Shown: positions 8,958-17,262 of the stretch, piece by piece
Layout: the number at the start of each line of letters is the position of its first letter
Numbering within the stretch: position 1 is the first letter of the stretch
Assembly (NCBI GenBank): GCA_963693035.2
Contig: CAXMMQ010000004.1
Span: 334,616 to 398,615 of the forward strand
From: Lichenicoccus sp963693035
Lineage (GTDB): Bacteria > Pseudomonadota > Alphaproteobacteria > Acetobacterales > Acetobacteraceae
Direction: 5' to 3'
DNA length: 64,000 nt
Position numbers and translations under genes: made by a program
Notes under the pieces: generated by a model
Seen by the model: only the letters and a program-made list of their open reading frames with translations
What the model was told of the DNA's origin: nothing
The model's database searches: none

Positions 8958-9397
8958 CATGCTTCCTTTCAAGGTCGAGCAGGAAGCGCTTCATGGTCGC
9001 GTCTCCCTCAGCAGTAAACGATCTGAGCCGCTCGGCCTCGATAAGCCGGTGGCTCGATATCAGGATTGACAGAGGATTGAGCGCACGGGCCCTGCCAACG
9101 GTTCGCCAATTCGTAATGAGGCGCTCAGCCAACTCGCCGCGAGTGCATATGGCGCCGTATGGGATCTGCGCGATGGCGTCCCAGACGGACTTCTGGAATC
9201 CGCTTCCCTGAGGGGCCTACTTCAGATCGAAGCATCGCACCTGCCGATCAAAATAAGATTGCACCTGACCCCGCGCGCGGCGAAGGAGGTGGTCTGCTGC
9301 TGGTCTCCTCCCCGCCCCAGTCGAGGGATACCAGTCCCTCCTCTTCCTCAGACAAGGTCAGGCTCCCCAATGGCCCGTGCAGAGACAATTGCGGCAC
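8955..9397 (-). pseudogene. Decayed methylated-DNA:cysteine methyltransferase (MGMT)
   Basis: Read on the minus strand from a GTG at 9397, one frame gives GSLTLSEEEEGLVSLDWGG, the usual N-terminal strand pattern of Ogt/MGMT. A second frame continues with ARGQVQSYFDRQ, CFDLK, then an in-frame TAG (9219-9217), then APQGSGFQKSVWDAI and IPYGAICTRGELAERL. It ends with ALNPLSILISSHRLI and KRFLLDLERKH. The catalytic PCHR motif is replaced by SSHR. So there is at least one frameshift, one nonsense codon and loss of the alkyl-acceptor cysteine. Total span fits a normal gene of about 150 codons. Its 3' end runs into the quinone reductase start. Confidence 0.82.
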
Positions 9398-9511
9398 AGC
9401 ATGGCTCCGACAGGCGCAGACCCTCTATTGAGCACATCGATTGGTGCAAGGCTGCTTTGGCGCTGGGCTTGGTTCGTTGATGAACACGAAGCCCCGCATG
9501 CAACGGCCGTC

Positions 9512-10795
9512 ATGACAGGCGGGCGGACTATCTTTGCGCTCTCGACCGGCGCCGGTCGTGCAGCGATCGCCATCATGCGCCTGTCCGGGCCGGAATGCGG
9601 CTCGATCCTCGACCGTCTGTGCAAGGGAGGGCGCCCGGCGCCAAGGCATGCGTCGCTGCGGGATCTGCAGGCTAGCGAGTTGCTGGATCGTGCGCTCGTT
9701 CTTTGGTTCCCGGCGCCGCGCAGCTACACCGGCGAGGATTGCGCGGAGTTGCACCTGCATGCTGGTCCTGCGGTTGTGGATGCGGTGGCGGACGCGCTGG
9801 TGCAACTCGGCGCCGTTCCGGCAGAGGCGGGCGAGTTTACCCGGCGCGCCTACGCGCATGGCCGCATCGACCTTCTGGAAGCCGAAGGAATCGCGGATCT
9901 CATAGAAGCCGAAACCCAAGCACAGCGACGCCAGGCCCTGCGGCAGAGCGGTGGTGACCTGAGCGCCCTGTATGACCGTTGGGCCGCGCGCCTCCGGCAG
10001 GCGCTGGCCCAGCAGGAGGCGCTGATCGACTTTCCTGACGAGGATCTGCCCACGGAAGTGGAGGCGGCCCTGCTCCGTGAGATGGGGGCCTTGGGATCGG
10101 ACATGCGGGTCCATCTCCGAGACGGCGAGGCCGGCGAGCGCCTGCGGTCAGGGCTGGTGTTTGCCATCGTCGGCTCGCCGAATGTCGGCAAGTCCAGTCT
10201 GCTCAATCGCCTGGCGCAACGGGACGCGGCCATCGTCTCAGCCACCGCCGGTACGACGCGTGATGCCCTGGAGATCCGTTGCGTGCTCGGGGAAGTTCCG
10301 GTGACCCTGGTGGACACCGCAGGGCTGCGCTCGACGGAAGATCTCGTCGAGGCGGAAGGTGTGCGCCGGGCCCGGCTGCATGCGGCGCAGGCGGATCTCG
10401 TGCTTCATGTCATCGAGGCCGGACAGGCTGGCCTCGGTCGCGACGATCGGACACTGGTGATCTGCAACAAGATTGATCAGCGACCGGCCGGGGAGGGTGT
10501 CCTTGGCGTGAGCGCCTTGACCGGAGACGGTCTTCCGGCGCTCAGGAATGCTCTTGCCGAAAGGGCGCTTCAGTTGACCAAGGGCAGCGCCGGCGTTCCA
10601 CTCACTCGCGCCAGGCACCGCGCCGCAATACTCGAAGCCGCGTCACACATCAGCGGCGCTCAGGATGCCACTTGGGCGGAGTTGCGCGGCGAGGAACTCA
10701 GGTTGGCCATGCGTGCGCTCGGGCGGCTGACAGGCGCGGTGCATGTCGAGGATCTGCTAGACAGCATTTTCGGTCAGTTCTGCATTGGCAAATGA
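9512..10795 (+). CDS. mnmE: tRNA modification GTPase MnmE
   Basis: MnmE with MnmG installs the carboxymethylaminomethyl group on U34 of certain tRNAs. The 427-residue protein has the N-terminal folate-binding domain starting TIFALSTGAGRAAIAIMRLSG and a central inserted G domain with G1 GSPNVGKSS near residue 220. Switch sequence AGTTRD, DTAGLR and NKID follow. It ends with the diagnostic CIGK, whose cysteine is required for modification. The ATG at 9512 matches the family N terminus; the open frame upstream to 9377 has no family match. mnmG follows after 9 nt. Confidence 0.96.
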   Translation: MTGGRTIFALSTGAGRAAIAIMRLSGPECGSILDRLCKGGRPAPRHASLRDLQASELLDRALVLWFPAPRSYTGEDCAELHLHAGPAVVDAVADALVQLGAVPAEAGEFTRRAYAHGRIDLLEAEGIADLIEAETQAQRRQALRQSGGDLSALYDRWAARLRQALAQQEALIDFPDEDLPTEVEAALLREMGALGSDMRVHLRDGEAGERLRSGLVFAIVGSPNVGKSSLLNRLAQRDAAIVSATAGTTRDALEIRCVLGEVPVTLVDTAGLRSTEDLVEAEGVRRARLHAAQADLVLHVIEAGQAGLGRDDRTLVICNKIDQRPAGEGVLGVSALTGDGLPALRNALAERALQLTKGSAGVPLTRARHRAAILEAASHISGAQDATWAELRGEELRLAMRALGRLTGAVHVEDLLDSIFGQFCIGK

Positions 10796-10804
10796 GGCGG
10801 GCAC

Positions 10805-12703
10805 TTGAGCGCTGCATCGATCGGCAAGTTCGACGTAATTGTGGTAGGAGGCGGCCATGCCGGCTGCGAGGCGGCAGCCGCGGCGGCGCGCATGGGCGCC
10901 CGCACGCTTTTGCTCACGCACAGGCTGGACACTATCGGGGCGATGTCCTGCAACCCGGCGATCGGCGGCATCGGGAAAGGCCATCTAGTGCGCGAAGTGG
11001 ACGCGCTGGACGGGCTGATGGGGCGTGCCGCGGACGCGGCCGGAATTCACTTCAAGCTCCTCAATCGCTCGAAAGGGCCGGCCGTGCAGGGTCCGCGCGC
11101 GCAGGCGGACCGCTCTCTGTATCGCGACGCGATCCAGAGCCTGCTGGCCGAAACCGAAAACCTGGTCATCGAAACGGGCCAGGTTGATGATCTGCGGTTC
11201 GATGCGCCTGATTGCCTGTCCGGCGTACGCTGCGCAGACGGCCTGGAGTTCGGAGCCGCCTGCGTCGTGCTGACCGCGGGGACCTTCCTGCGTGGTATCG
11301 TGCATTTCGGCCTCTCGGCCAGTCCTGCGGGTCGTATCGGCGAAGCCCCGGCCGCCCGGCTTGGCGCGCGTCTCGAAGCCCTTGCATTGCCAATGGGGCG
11401 GCTGAAAACCGGCACCCCACCGCGTCTGGCGCGGAACAGCATCGACTGGGCCACACTTGCCGAGGATGCAGGCGACCTCGAGCCCGAGCCATTCAGCGCG
11501 CTGACGGCCTCGATCACCAACCGACAAGTTGCCTGTGGAATCACGACCACGACGGCAGCGACGCACCTGATCATCACGGACAACCTGGCGCTCTCGGCGG
11601 TATATGGAGGGGCGCTCGCGGGAAGAGGGCCGCGCTACTGCCCGTCGATCGAGGACAAGGTGGTGCGGTTCAAGGACCGCCTCAGTCACCAGATCTTCCT
11701 CGAGCCCGAGGCGCTTCCTGGCAACCCGGGCTGCGACCTAGTCTATCCGAACGGAATTTCGACCAGCCTGCCGCTGTCCATCCAGCGGCGTTTCGTTGCC
11801 ACCATCCCGGGTCTCGAGCGGGCTCGCATCGTGCAGGCGGGCTACGCCGTCGAATACGATTACGTCGATCCCAGGGCTCTGCTCCCAACCCTGGAGCTCA
11901 AGAAGATCAAGGGCCTGTTCCTAGCCGGGCAGATCAATGGCACCACCGGCTATGAAGAGGCTGCAGCGCAAGGCATTGTCGCAGGTATCAACGCAGCCCG
12001 GCGTGCCGGCGGCAAAGACGCGATCACGATCGATCGCGGCGCCGGCTATATCGGCGTCATGATCGACGACCTGACGACGCAGGGCGTCAGCGAGCCGTAT
12101 CGCATGTTCACGTCACGAGCCGAGTACAGGCTGTCTCTGCGAGCCGACAATGCGGATCTGCGACTGACCGGGCTGGGGATGAAGTTGGGATGCGTCGCCG
12201 CCCGGCGTAGCAGTCTCTTCGTGGCGGCGGAGCGTGCGGTGTCCGAGGCGATGCTGCGTGCCTTGTCAGACAGTTACGACGCACGCTCACTGCGCGCTGC
12301 CGGATTTTCACCGCCGGCCGACGGCCGACGGAAGAGCCTGCTCGGACTGCTTTCAGGCCCCGCGGTCACGGAGGAGCAAATGCAAAGGATCGCTCCCTGG
12401 TTCATTGACCTGCCCGACCGCGTTCGGCGGCACGTGGAAACAGAAGCTCGTTATAGCGGATATCTGAGCCGCCAGAGCAGGGAGATCAAGCAGCTTGCCA
12501 TGGACATGGCGATGACGTTGCCACCCGATCTCGATTACGAGCGCATCGGCGGTCTCAGTTCCGAGATGCGCGAGCGTCTGGGTGTCGCAAGACCTGCAAG
12601 CTTCAGCGCGGCTCAGCGTGTCCCAGGCGTAACACCCTCGGCCCTGGTCGCGCTGCTTGGGCATCTCCAGCAGGAGCATCGCGCCGGCGCGTCCTGTGGA
12701 TAG
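10805..12703 (+). CDS. mnmG: tRNA uridine-5-carboxymethylaminomethyl synthase MnmG
   Basis: The 632-residue flavoprotein partners MnmE. Its FAD-binding motif VVGGGHAGCEAA is at about residues 12-23. The family blocks LTHRLDTIGAMSCNPAIGGIGKG, LNRSKGPAVQGPRAQADR and GQINGTTGYEEAAAQG are intact, as is the C-terminal helical MnmE-binding domain with SREIKQ. The start is a TTG with GGCGGG just upstream. The TAG stop is part of the parS site that joins this gene to rsmG. Confidence 0.96.
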   Translation: MSAASIGKFDVIVVGGGHAGCEAAAAAARMGARTLLLTHRLDTIGAMSCNPAIGGIGKGHLVREVDALDGLMGRAADAAGIHFKLLNRSKGPAVQGPRAQADRSLYRDAIQSLLAETENLVIETGQVDDLRFDAPDCLSGVRCADGLEFGAACVVLTAGTFLRGIVHFGLSASPAGRIGEAPAARLGARLEALALPMGRLKTGTPPRLARNSIDWATLAEDAGDLEPEPFSALTASITNRQVACGITTTTAATHLIITDNLALSAVYGGALAGRGPRYCPSIEDKVVRFKDRLSHQIFLEPEALPGNPGCDLVYPNGISTSLPLSIQRRFVATIPGLERARIVQAGYAVEYDYVDPRALLPTLELKKIKGLFLAGQINGTTGYEEAAAQGIVAGINAARRAGGKDAITIDRGAGYIGVMIDDLTTQGVSEPYRMFTSRAEYRLSLRADNADLRLTGLGMKLGCVAARRSSLFVAAERAVSEAMLRALSDSYDARSLRAAGFSPPADGRRKSLLGLLSGPAVTEEQMQRIAPWFIDLPDRVRRHVETEARYSGYLSRQSREIKQLAMDMAMTLPPDLDYERIGGLSSEMRERLGVARPASFSAAQRVPGVTPSALVALLGHLQQEHRAGASCG

Positions 12704-12717
12704 TTTCACGTGAAACA
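12702..12717. promoter_or_regulatory. parS centromere site
   Basis: A perfect 14 bp palindrome (GTTTCACGTGAAAC, 12703-12716) flanked by A on both sides matches the bacterial parS consensus at 15 of 16 positions. It overlaps the last base of the mnmG stop codon and includes the GTG start of rsmG. ParB encoded 1.4 kb downstream should bind here and spread, with ParA moving the origin region. No second full match was noticed in this window. Confidence 0.9.
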
Positions 12718-13327
12718 TCTTCCCGATGCGCCTGGAGAGGAAGTTTCAGCAGAGGTACTCGCTCGTCTGACAGCGTTCGCGAGCTTGCTTACGCGTTGGA
12801 ACAGGCGGATCAATTTGATCGCTCGGCGAGAGCTCGACCAGCTCTGGAGCCGACATATCGACGATTGCGTCCAGCTTCGCGGCTTGGTCGAAAGCCAGGA
12901 GGCGATCACCGATCTCGGCAGCGGCGGAGGGTTCCCGGGACTGATCCTTGCAATCTGTGGCTGCAGCGCCGTGACCCTGGTGGAAGCCGATGGCCGCAAA
13001 TGCAGCTTCCTGCGCGAAGCGGCACGCAGCAGTGGCGTCCAGGTCGCAATCGTCAACAGCCGGATTGAGGATGTCCGGCTTCCTGCCGCTGACGTCGTGA
13101 CTGCGCGGGCGCTCGCACCGCTGCCGCAGCTGATCGAGTGGGCGCAGCCATTGCTTTCGGAGGCTGGCCGCTGCCTGTTCCTGAAGGGCAGACGGGTCGC
13201 GGAGGAATTGACCGCGGCAAGAGCGCAGTGGCACATGATGGTCGCCCAAACGCCGAGTCGGACCGATGCGGATGGCGTGATTCTGAGCCTGAGCCAGATC
13301 AGACGCAAGGCGCCCATGAACTGCTAG
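12710..13327 (+). CDS. rsmG: 16S rRNA (guanine-527 N7)-methyltransferase RsmG
   Basis: The 205-residue protein matches RsmG (GidB): LLTRWNRRINLIARRELDQLWSRHIDDCVQL at the N terminus, the SAM-binding loop ITDLGSGGGFPG, and VTARALAPLPQLIEW. It methylates G527 of 16S rRNA; loss of the enzyme is linked to low-level streptomycin resistance in other bacteria. The GTG start lies inside the parS palindrome, so the site overlaps the translation initiation region. The order mnmG-rsmG-parA-parB is the widespread bacterial origin-proximal order. Confidence 0.95.
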   Translation: MKHLPDAPGEEVSAEVLARLTAFASLLTRWNRRINLIARRELDQLWSRHIDDCVQLRGLVESQEAITDLGSGGGFPGLILAICGCSAVTLVEADGRKCSFLREAARSSGVQVAIVNSRIEDVRLPAADVVTARALAPLPQLIEWAQPLLSEAGRCLFLKGRRVAEELTAARAQWHMMVAQTPSRTDADGVILSLSQIRRKAPMNC

Positions 13328-13340
13328 CGGCGAGGCACCC

Positions 13341-14141
13341 ATTCCCCACATCATCGCAATCGCCAACCAGAAGGGCGGTGTCGGCAAGACCACGACGGCG
13401 ATCAACCTGGCCACATCCCTTGCCGGAACCGGCCTGCGCATCCTCCTGATCGATCTCGATCCGCAGGGTAACGCCTCGACCGGTCTCGGACTTGAGTATG
13501 GCGCCCGCAGGACCGGCAGCTACGCGATGCTGGCGGAGCAACAACCTCTGACTGGCTTGGTCCGAGAGACCGAGGTGGAGCGGCTATCCCTGTTGCCTGC
13601 AGATACCGAGCTTGCCGGCGCAGAGATCGAACTGGTGGCCTACGAGCGGCGTGAATTCCGGCTGCGTGAGGCGCTGTCGAAGAGCCGGTCTGCCGGACTG
13701 CCATACGACTTCATCCTGATCGACTGCCCGCCGAGCCTCGGGTTGCTCACGCTCAACGCGCTAGTTGCAGCCGATGGCGTACTTGTGCCGCTGCAATGCG
13801 AGTTCTTTGCCCTCGAGGGAGTGAGCCATCTGGTCAGAACCATCGACCGCGTCCGCCGGGCCTTCAACCCGCAACTCCATCTCCAGGGGCTGGTGCTGAC
13901 CATGTTCGACCGGCGCAACAATCTTTCGGAACTGGTGGCGGAGGATGCACGCGGCTTCTTCGGGGCCCAGGTGTTCGAGACGCTGATCCCGCGAAACATC
14001 CGCATCTCCGAGGCGCAGAGCTACGGCAAGCCGGCATCGCTCTACGACGCCAAATCCGCCGGATCGCTCGCTTACGCTAAACTCGCCGACGAACTTATCG
14101 AGAGGCTGAAATCACCAGACACAAGGAGCGTGGCCCAATGA
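13341..14141 (+). CDS. parA: Chromosome partitioning ATPase ParA, probable ATT start
   Basis: ParA is the Walker-type ATPase that moves ParB-parS complexes. The deviant Walker A box is intact: IAIANQKGGVGKTTTAINLAT, followed by LLIDLDPQGNASTGLG and DFILIDCPPSLGLLTLNAL. This frame has no ATG, GTG or TTG between an upstream stop at 13317 and the Walker box; the first ordinary start (13527) would delete the ATPase site. The best start is ATT at 13341, just before PHIIAIANQKGG, with GCGAGG about 6 nt upstream. That gives 266 residues, the normal size. The stop overlaps the parB start (ATGA). Confidence 0.92.
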   Translation: MPHIIAIANQKGGVGKTTTAINLATSLAGTGLRILLIDLDPQGNASTGLGLEYGARRTGSYAMLAEQQPLTGLVRETEVERLSLLPADTELAGAEIELVAYERREFRLREALSKSRSAGLPYDFILIDCPPSLGLLTLNALVAADGVLVPLQCEFFALEGVSHLVRTIDRVRRAFNPQLHLQGLVLTMFDRRNNLSELVAEDARGFFGAQVFETLIPRNIRISEAQSYGKPASLYDAKSAGSLAYAKLADELIERLKSPDTRSVAQ

Positions 14142-15034
14142 GTCCCAGGAAGGAGCCGCCGCCATCACGCCTTGGTCGTGGTCTGGCGGCACTGCTGGGC
14201 GATGCTCCACCTGCCTTGTCTCGCGCTTCAAGTGCCGAGCCTTCCGTGCACAGCCTGCCGGTGGAGGCGCTTGAAGCCGGACCGTTCCAGCCGCGGCAAG
14301 CGATGGAGACGGAAGCGCTGGCAGAACTGGCGGCATCGATCAGGTCGCGTGGGATCCTGCAGCCGATCCTAGCGCGTCCCGATCCGGCACGCTCCGGCAT
14401 CTACCAGATCATCGCAGGCGAGCGGCGCTGGCGGGCGGCCCAACTTGCCGGCCTGCACGACGTGCCGGTGCATATCAGGGCCCTCGACGATGGCGACGCG
14501 ATGGCTGCCGCACTGGTCGAGAACCTGCAGCGGCAGGATCTCAACCCGATCGAGGAAGCCGAAGGCCTGCAGCGGCTGATCGGCGAGTTTGGCCTTTCGC
14601 ATGACGAACTGGCCGGCGCCATTGGAAAATCCCGCAGTCACGTCGCCAATACCGTGCGCCTGCTGCAACTGCCGCAGACCGTCCGCAGCGAGGTCGAGAA
14701 CGGCGCGCTCAGCGCAGGTCATGCGCGGGCACTCCTTGGCTATCCCGATCCCGCAAAGGCGGCCCTGAAGGTGATTGCGCAACGACTGACCGTCCGCCAG
14801 ACCGAGGCACTGGCGCATGAGCAGCATACGGCGTCGCGACTGCCGCCGGACCCACGCCCGAAATCGAGCGACGGCGCACGCAAGGATCCGGAAACCGCGG
14901 CACTGGAGCGTAGCCTTCGGGAGAAGCTCGGGCTGCGGGTCCAGATCATCTTCGACGGCAAAGGCGGCTCCCTCAGGATAGCCTACGATAACCTTGATCA
15001 ACTCGACGGCGTGCTCGCCCTGCTCAACCAGTAG
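14138..15034 (+). CDS. parB: Chromosome partitioning protein ParB
   Basis: The 298-residue ParB has the N-terminal CTP-binding domain with the arginine patch GERRWRA and the ENLQRQDLNPIEEAEG box. A central helix-turn-helix follows (LAGAIGKSRSHVANTVRLLQLP), then a C-terminal dimerisation region. It binds parS, uses CTP to slide along DNA, and interacts with ParA. Its ATG overlaps the parA stop by 4 nt, indicating coupling. A parS site lies 1.4 kb upstream. Confidence 0.96.
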   Translation: MSPRKEPPPSRLGRGLAALLGDAPPALSRASSAEPSVHSLPVEALEAGPFQPRQAMETEALAELAASIRSRGILQPILARPDPARSGIYQIIAGERRWRAAQLAGLHDVPVHIRALDDGDAMAAALVENLQRQDLNPIEEAEGLQRLIGEFGLSHDELAGAIGKSRSHVANTVRLLQLPQTVRSEVENGALSAGHARALLGYPDPAKAALKVIAQRLTVRQTEALAHEQHTASRLPPDPRPKSSDGARKDPETAALERSLREKLGLRVQIIFDGKGGSLRIAYDNLDQLDGVLALLNQ

Positions 15035-15127
15035 CGCCTGCAGCAGCGTCAGCCGATGCGTCTCGACCATGAGAGACGATGCAGCCCAGGTATCAACACG
15101 GCCGAAGCTGTGGAGCACGCACCTTTG

Positions 15128-15149
15128 CTTTAGGCTCTTGCGCCTGAAG
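15128..15149 (+). terminator. Hairpin downstream of parB
   Basis: An 8 bp stem with a 6 nt loop (including one G-T pair) lies about 95 nt after the parB stop. It has no clear T tract, so it may be an RNA 3' structure or a Rho-dependent end rather than a true intrinsic terminator. Confidence 0.3.
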
Positions 15150-15214
15150 CAGTCCTGTCCTACTTCCCCTGCCACCGAGGCTTCGCTGCTTGCACGACCT
15201 CGGTTTGTGATCGT

Positions 15215-15290
<76 letters not shown>

Positions 15291-16105
15291 CGATCGGATC
15301 GATCCGCGTGACCGCTTGCCGATCAGTAACGTGGGTCTTTCAAGCCGAAGGCCTGGAGGTTGCCGGGGAGATTGTGACGCCGCGCGGAACCCGCGTGGTT
15401 GCATGCCGAACCCCATCTGATCGTCCAGGGCCCAGATCGACCAGGGCAGATCCAGATGCGCCGCCGACATACGTATCGCCTGCAGATACCAAATTCGATT
15501 GCCTGGATTGAGCGTGCCCACCGCGCCTAGAGCATGATCCGATCGATCATGCTCCGCTTGTCGTTTGATGGAGCAGCTTTATCCGACACCTGGCATCGCG
15601 CAGCGATTCCAAGTGATCGGATGCTACTCTAGCTCGGTCATCGCGACAGACACGCCATACACACGTCCCCATGCGGTTGCCCGACCGAGATCATGTTCCA
15701 ACGGTTCCTGATCCATGTGCAGCGAGCACCAACATTGCGCAACCTGCAGCGAATGGACCTAACCTCCTCCGGACCTACCTGCAGACGGACATAGGTGAAG
15801 CCGACCCGCTTGGGTGAAGCGGGCGATGCCTTGTCAAGATCGGATGCCTTGGGCCGAGGCGGCATTGCTCGGCGGAACATGGAACCAGTGGGAAATGTTG
15901 ATCCCCGCGCAAGCATACCCACCCGCGCCGGCGGTGCGTCCGCCATGGCCGATGGAACCGCAGCCACCAGACGAGCACGGACATAACAGCGCCGGCCCGT
16001 CGTCCGAGGATTTTGGATGACCTCATGGACAAGCACCGTCCAAGCATCTCAGCTTCATAATCTGAGCCAGACTGAACAAGGCGGATCCGATGACGTTTCT
16101 GTTCG
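15291..16105. other. Gene-poor stretch between tRNA-Lys and hemJ
   Basis: About 815 nt without a convincing gene. It contains the palindromic element at 15527-15632. A minus-strand frame around 15330-15521 reads LPWSIWALDDQMGFGM, which looks protein-like and is faintly reminiscent of a glycoside hydrolase C terminus, but it lacks a proper gene context. Frames at 15640-16040 are Pro/Arg-rich and unrecognised on both strands. The stretch is best read as decayed sequence. Confidence 0.5.
15527..15632. repeat. Palindromic intergenic element
   Basis: The outer ends (15527-15544 and 15615-15632) are reverse complements with a few mismatches, both starting or ending in CTAG. Inside, 15530-15539 and 15545-15554 form a perfect 10 bp hairpin with a 5 nt loop. 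The motif AGAGCATGATCCGATC resembles intergenic repeats I recall from alphaproteobacterial genomes; copy number here is unknown. Confidence 0.55.
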
Positions 16106-16555
16106 TCAGAATGGCTGAACGATCGCCATGATGATGATCACAACCATCAGCACAGTCGGAATTTCATTTGCAACCCGGAAATACTTTTCGGTCCTGGGGT
16201 TCCGGTCGAGGGCAAAATCCCGACGCCATCGCGCGCACGCGCCGTGAAAGCCCGCCATCGCGAACGCGCTCGCCAATTTCACCCACCACCAGCCGGCATG
16301 CCAGTCGACGGCGCCAGGGGTCAACACCAGCAGCAGGCCGAACAGAAAGGACGCCACCATGGCAGGGTTCATGATCTGACGGAGCAGGCGCCGCTCCATT
16401 ATCTTGAACAGTTCGCTTTGAGCCGATCCGGCCGCCGCCTGGCAATGGTAGACGAACAGCCTCGGCAGGTAGAACAGCCCGGCCATCCAGGCGATTACCG
16501 CCATGACATGCAGCGCCTTCTCCCAGAGAAGGTAGGGCCCGAGCGCTGCGATCAT
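16106..16555 (-). CDS. hemJ: Protoporphyrinogen IX oxidase HemJ
   Basis: The 149-residue integral membrane protein matches HemJ (UPF0093), the oxidase used by many alphaproteobacteria in place of HemG or HemY. Seen are LHVMAVIAWMAGLFYLPRLFVYH with the conserved histidines and arginine, three further hydrophobic helices, and the ending KYFRVANEIPTVLMVVIII. The enzyme converts protoporphyrinogen IX to protoporphyrin IX. The start overlaps the upstream HAD gene stop by 4 nt, and hemE is two genes upstream, so a heme operon hemE-HAD-hemJ is likely. Confidence 0.92.
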   Translation of the reverse strand: MIAALGPYLLWEKALHVMAVIAWMAGLFYLPRLFVYHCQAAAGSAQSELFKIMERRLLRQIMNPAMVASFLFGLLLVLTPGAVDWHAGWWWVKLASAFAMAGFHGACARWRRDFALDRNPRTEKYFRVANEIPTVLMVVIIIMAIVQPF

Positions 16556-17262
16556 GTGGGGTCGGACGCGAGCGGCGCCTGCATCACAAGCGGCGCCACT
16601 TCCTCGAGATGGCTGATCCTGTGCGGTATATGGCCAGGGTCATCCAGCAACGCCGGCATTGCGAGATCGCCATGCGGGCAAAAAACAAGGCAGCCCATTC
16701 CTGCGGCGCGCGCGGCCGCCACGCCGGTTTCGGAGTCTTCCACGACAAGGCAGGCCTCTGGCGCGACAGTCTCGGCTCGCGCCGCGGCAAGGAACAGGTC
16801 GGGCCACGGCTTGGGATGATCGACATCGTGCGCGCTATGCAGACGGCCTGAAAGCAGCGCGTCCAGATACGTTCGCCGGAACTTCACCTCCATTTCCTGA
16901 TGCGAGGAGTTGGAGGCGACACGGATCGGTAGTCCCAGCCCCAGTACAGCCTCGAGCATGGCTCTTGCACCCGGCATGAGGACCGCTTCGCGCTCCAGCG
17001 TTGCAATCAGCTTGTGATGCATCTGCTTCGGCCAGTCGATCGGGAGGACGATCCCGTCGGTGGCCGCAAGTTCGGCCGCAATCATGGATAGCGCCTTGCC
17101 GGCGAAGCGTTGCTGCACCACAGCGTCGCTGAGATCGGACCCGTGAGCGCGGATCTCGGCCGCGACCAGCCGATTCGACGGTGGTTCGCTGTCGATCAGC
17201 ACACCATTACAGTCGAAGATCACCAGTTGCAGCGGCGTGCTTGTCAGACGCCGCTCAGCCAT
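16552..17262 (-). CDS. HAD-superfamily hydrolase with altered motif I
   Basis: The 236-residue protein is a HAD-IA member like beta-phosphoglucomutase and Gph: motif I at residues 15-26 (IFDCNGVLIDSE), a helical cap, RVASNSS (motif II), and EDSETGVAAARAAG (motif IV). Motif I normally reads DxD; here the second aspartate, the general acid/base, is asparagine (N19, codon AAT), with the nucleophile D17 kept. This may reduce phosphatase activity or change its role. It overlaps hemE by 8 nt and hemJ by 4 nt, so it is cotranscribed with heme genes. Substrate unknown. Confidence 0.85.
   Translation of the reverse strand: MAERRLTSTPLQLVIFDCNGVLIDSEPPSNRLVAAEIRAHGSDLSDAVVQQRFAGKALSMIAAELAATDGIVLPIDWPKQMHHKLIATLEREAVLMPGARAMLEAVLGLGLPIRVASNSSHQEMEVKFRRTYLDALLSGRLHSAHDVDHPKPWPDLFLAAARAETVAPEACLVVEDSETGVAAARAAGMGCLVFCPHGDLAMPALLDDPGHIPHRISHLEEVAPLVMQAPLASDPT

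Noticed and set aside
8884..9132. Separate small minus-strand gene of 82 codons
   Set aside because: It is the C-terminal part of the decayed MGMT gene, running on into the quinone reductase coding region.
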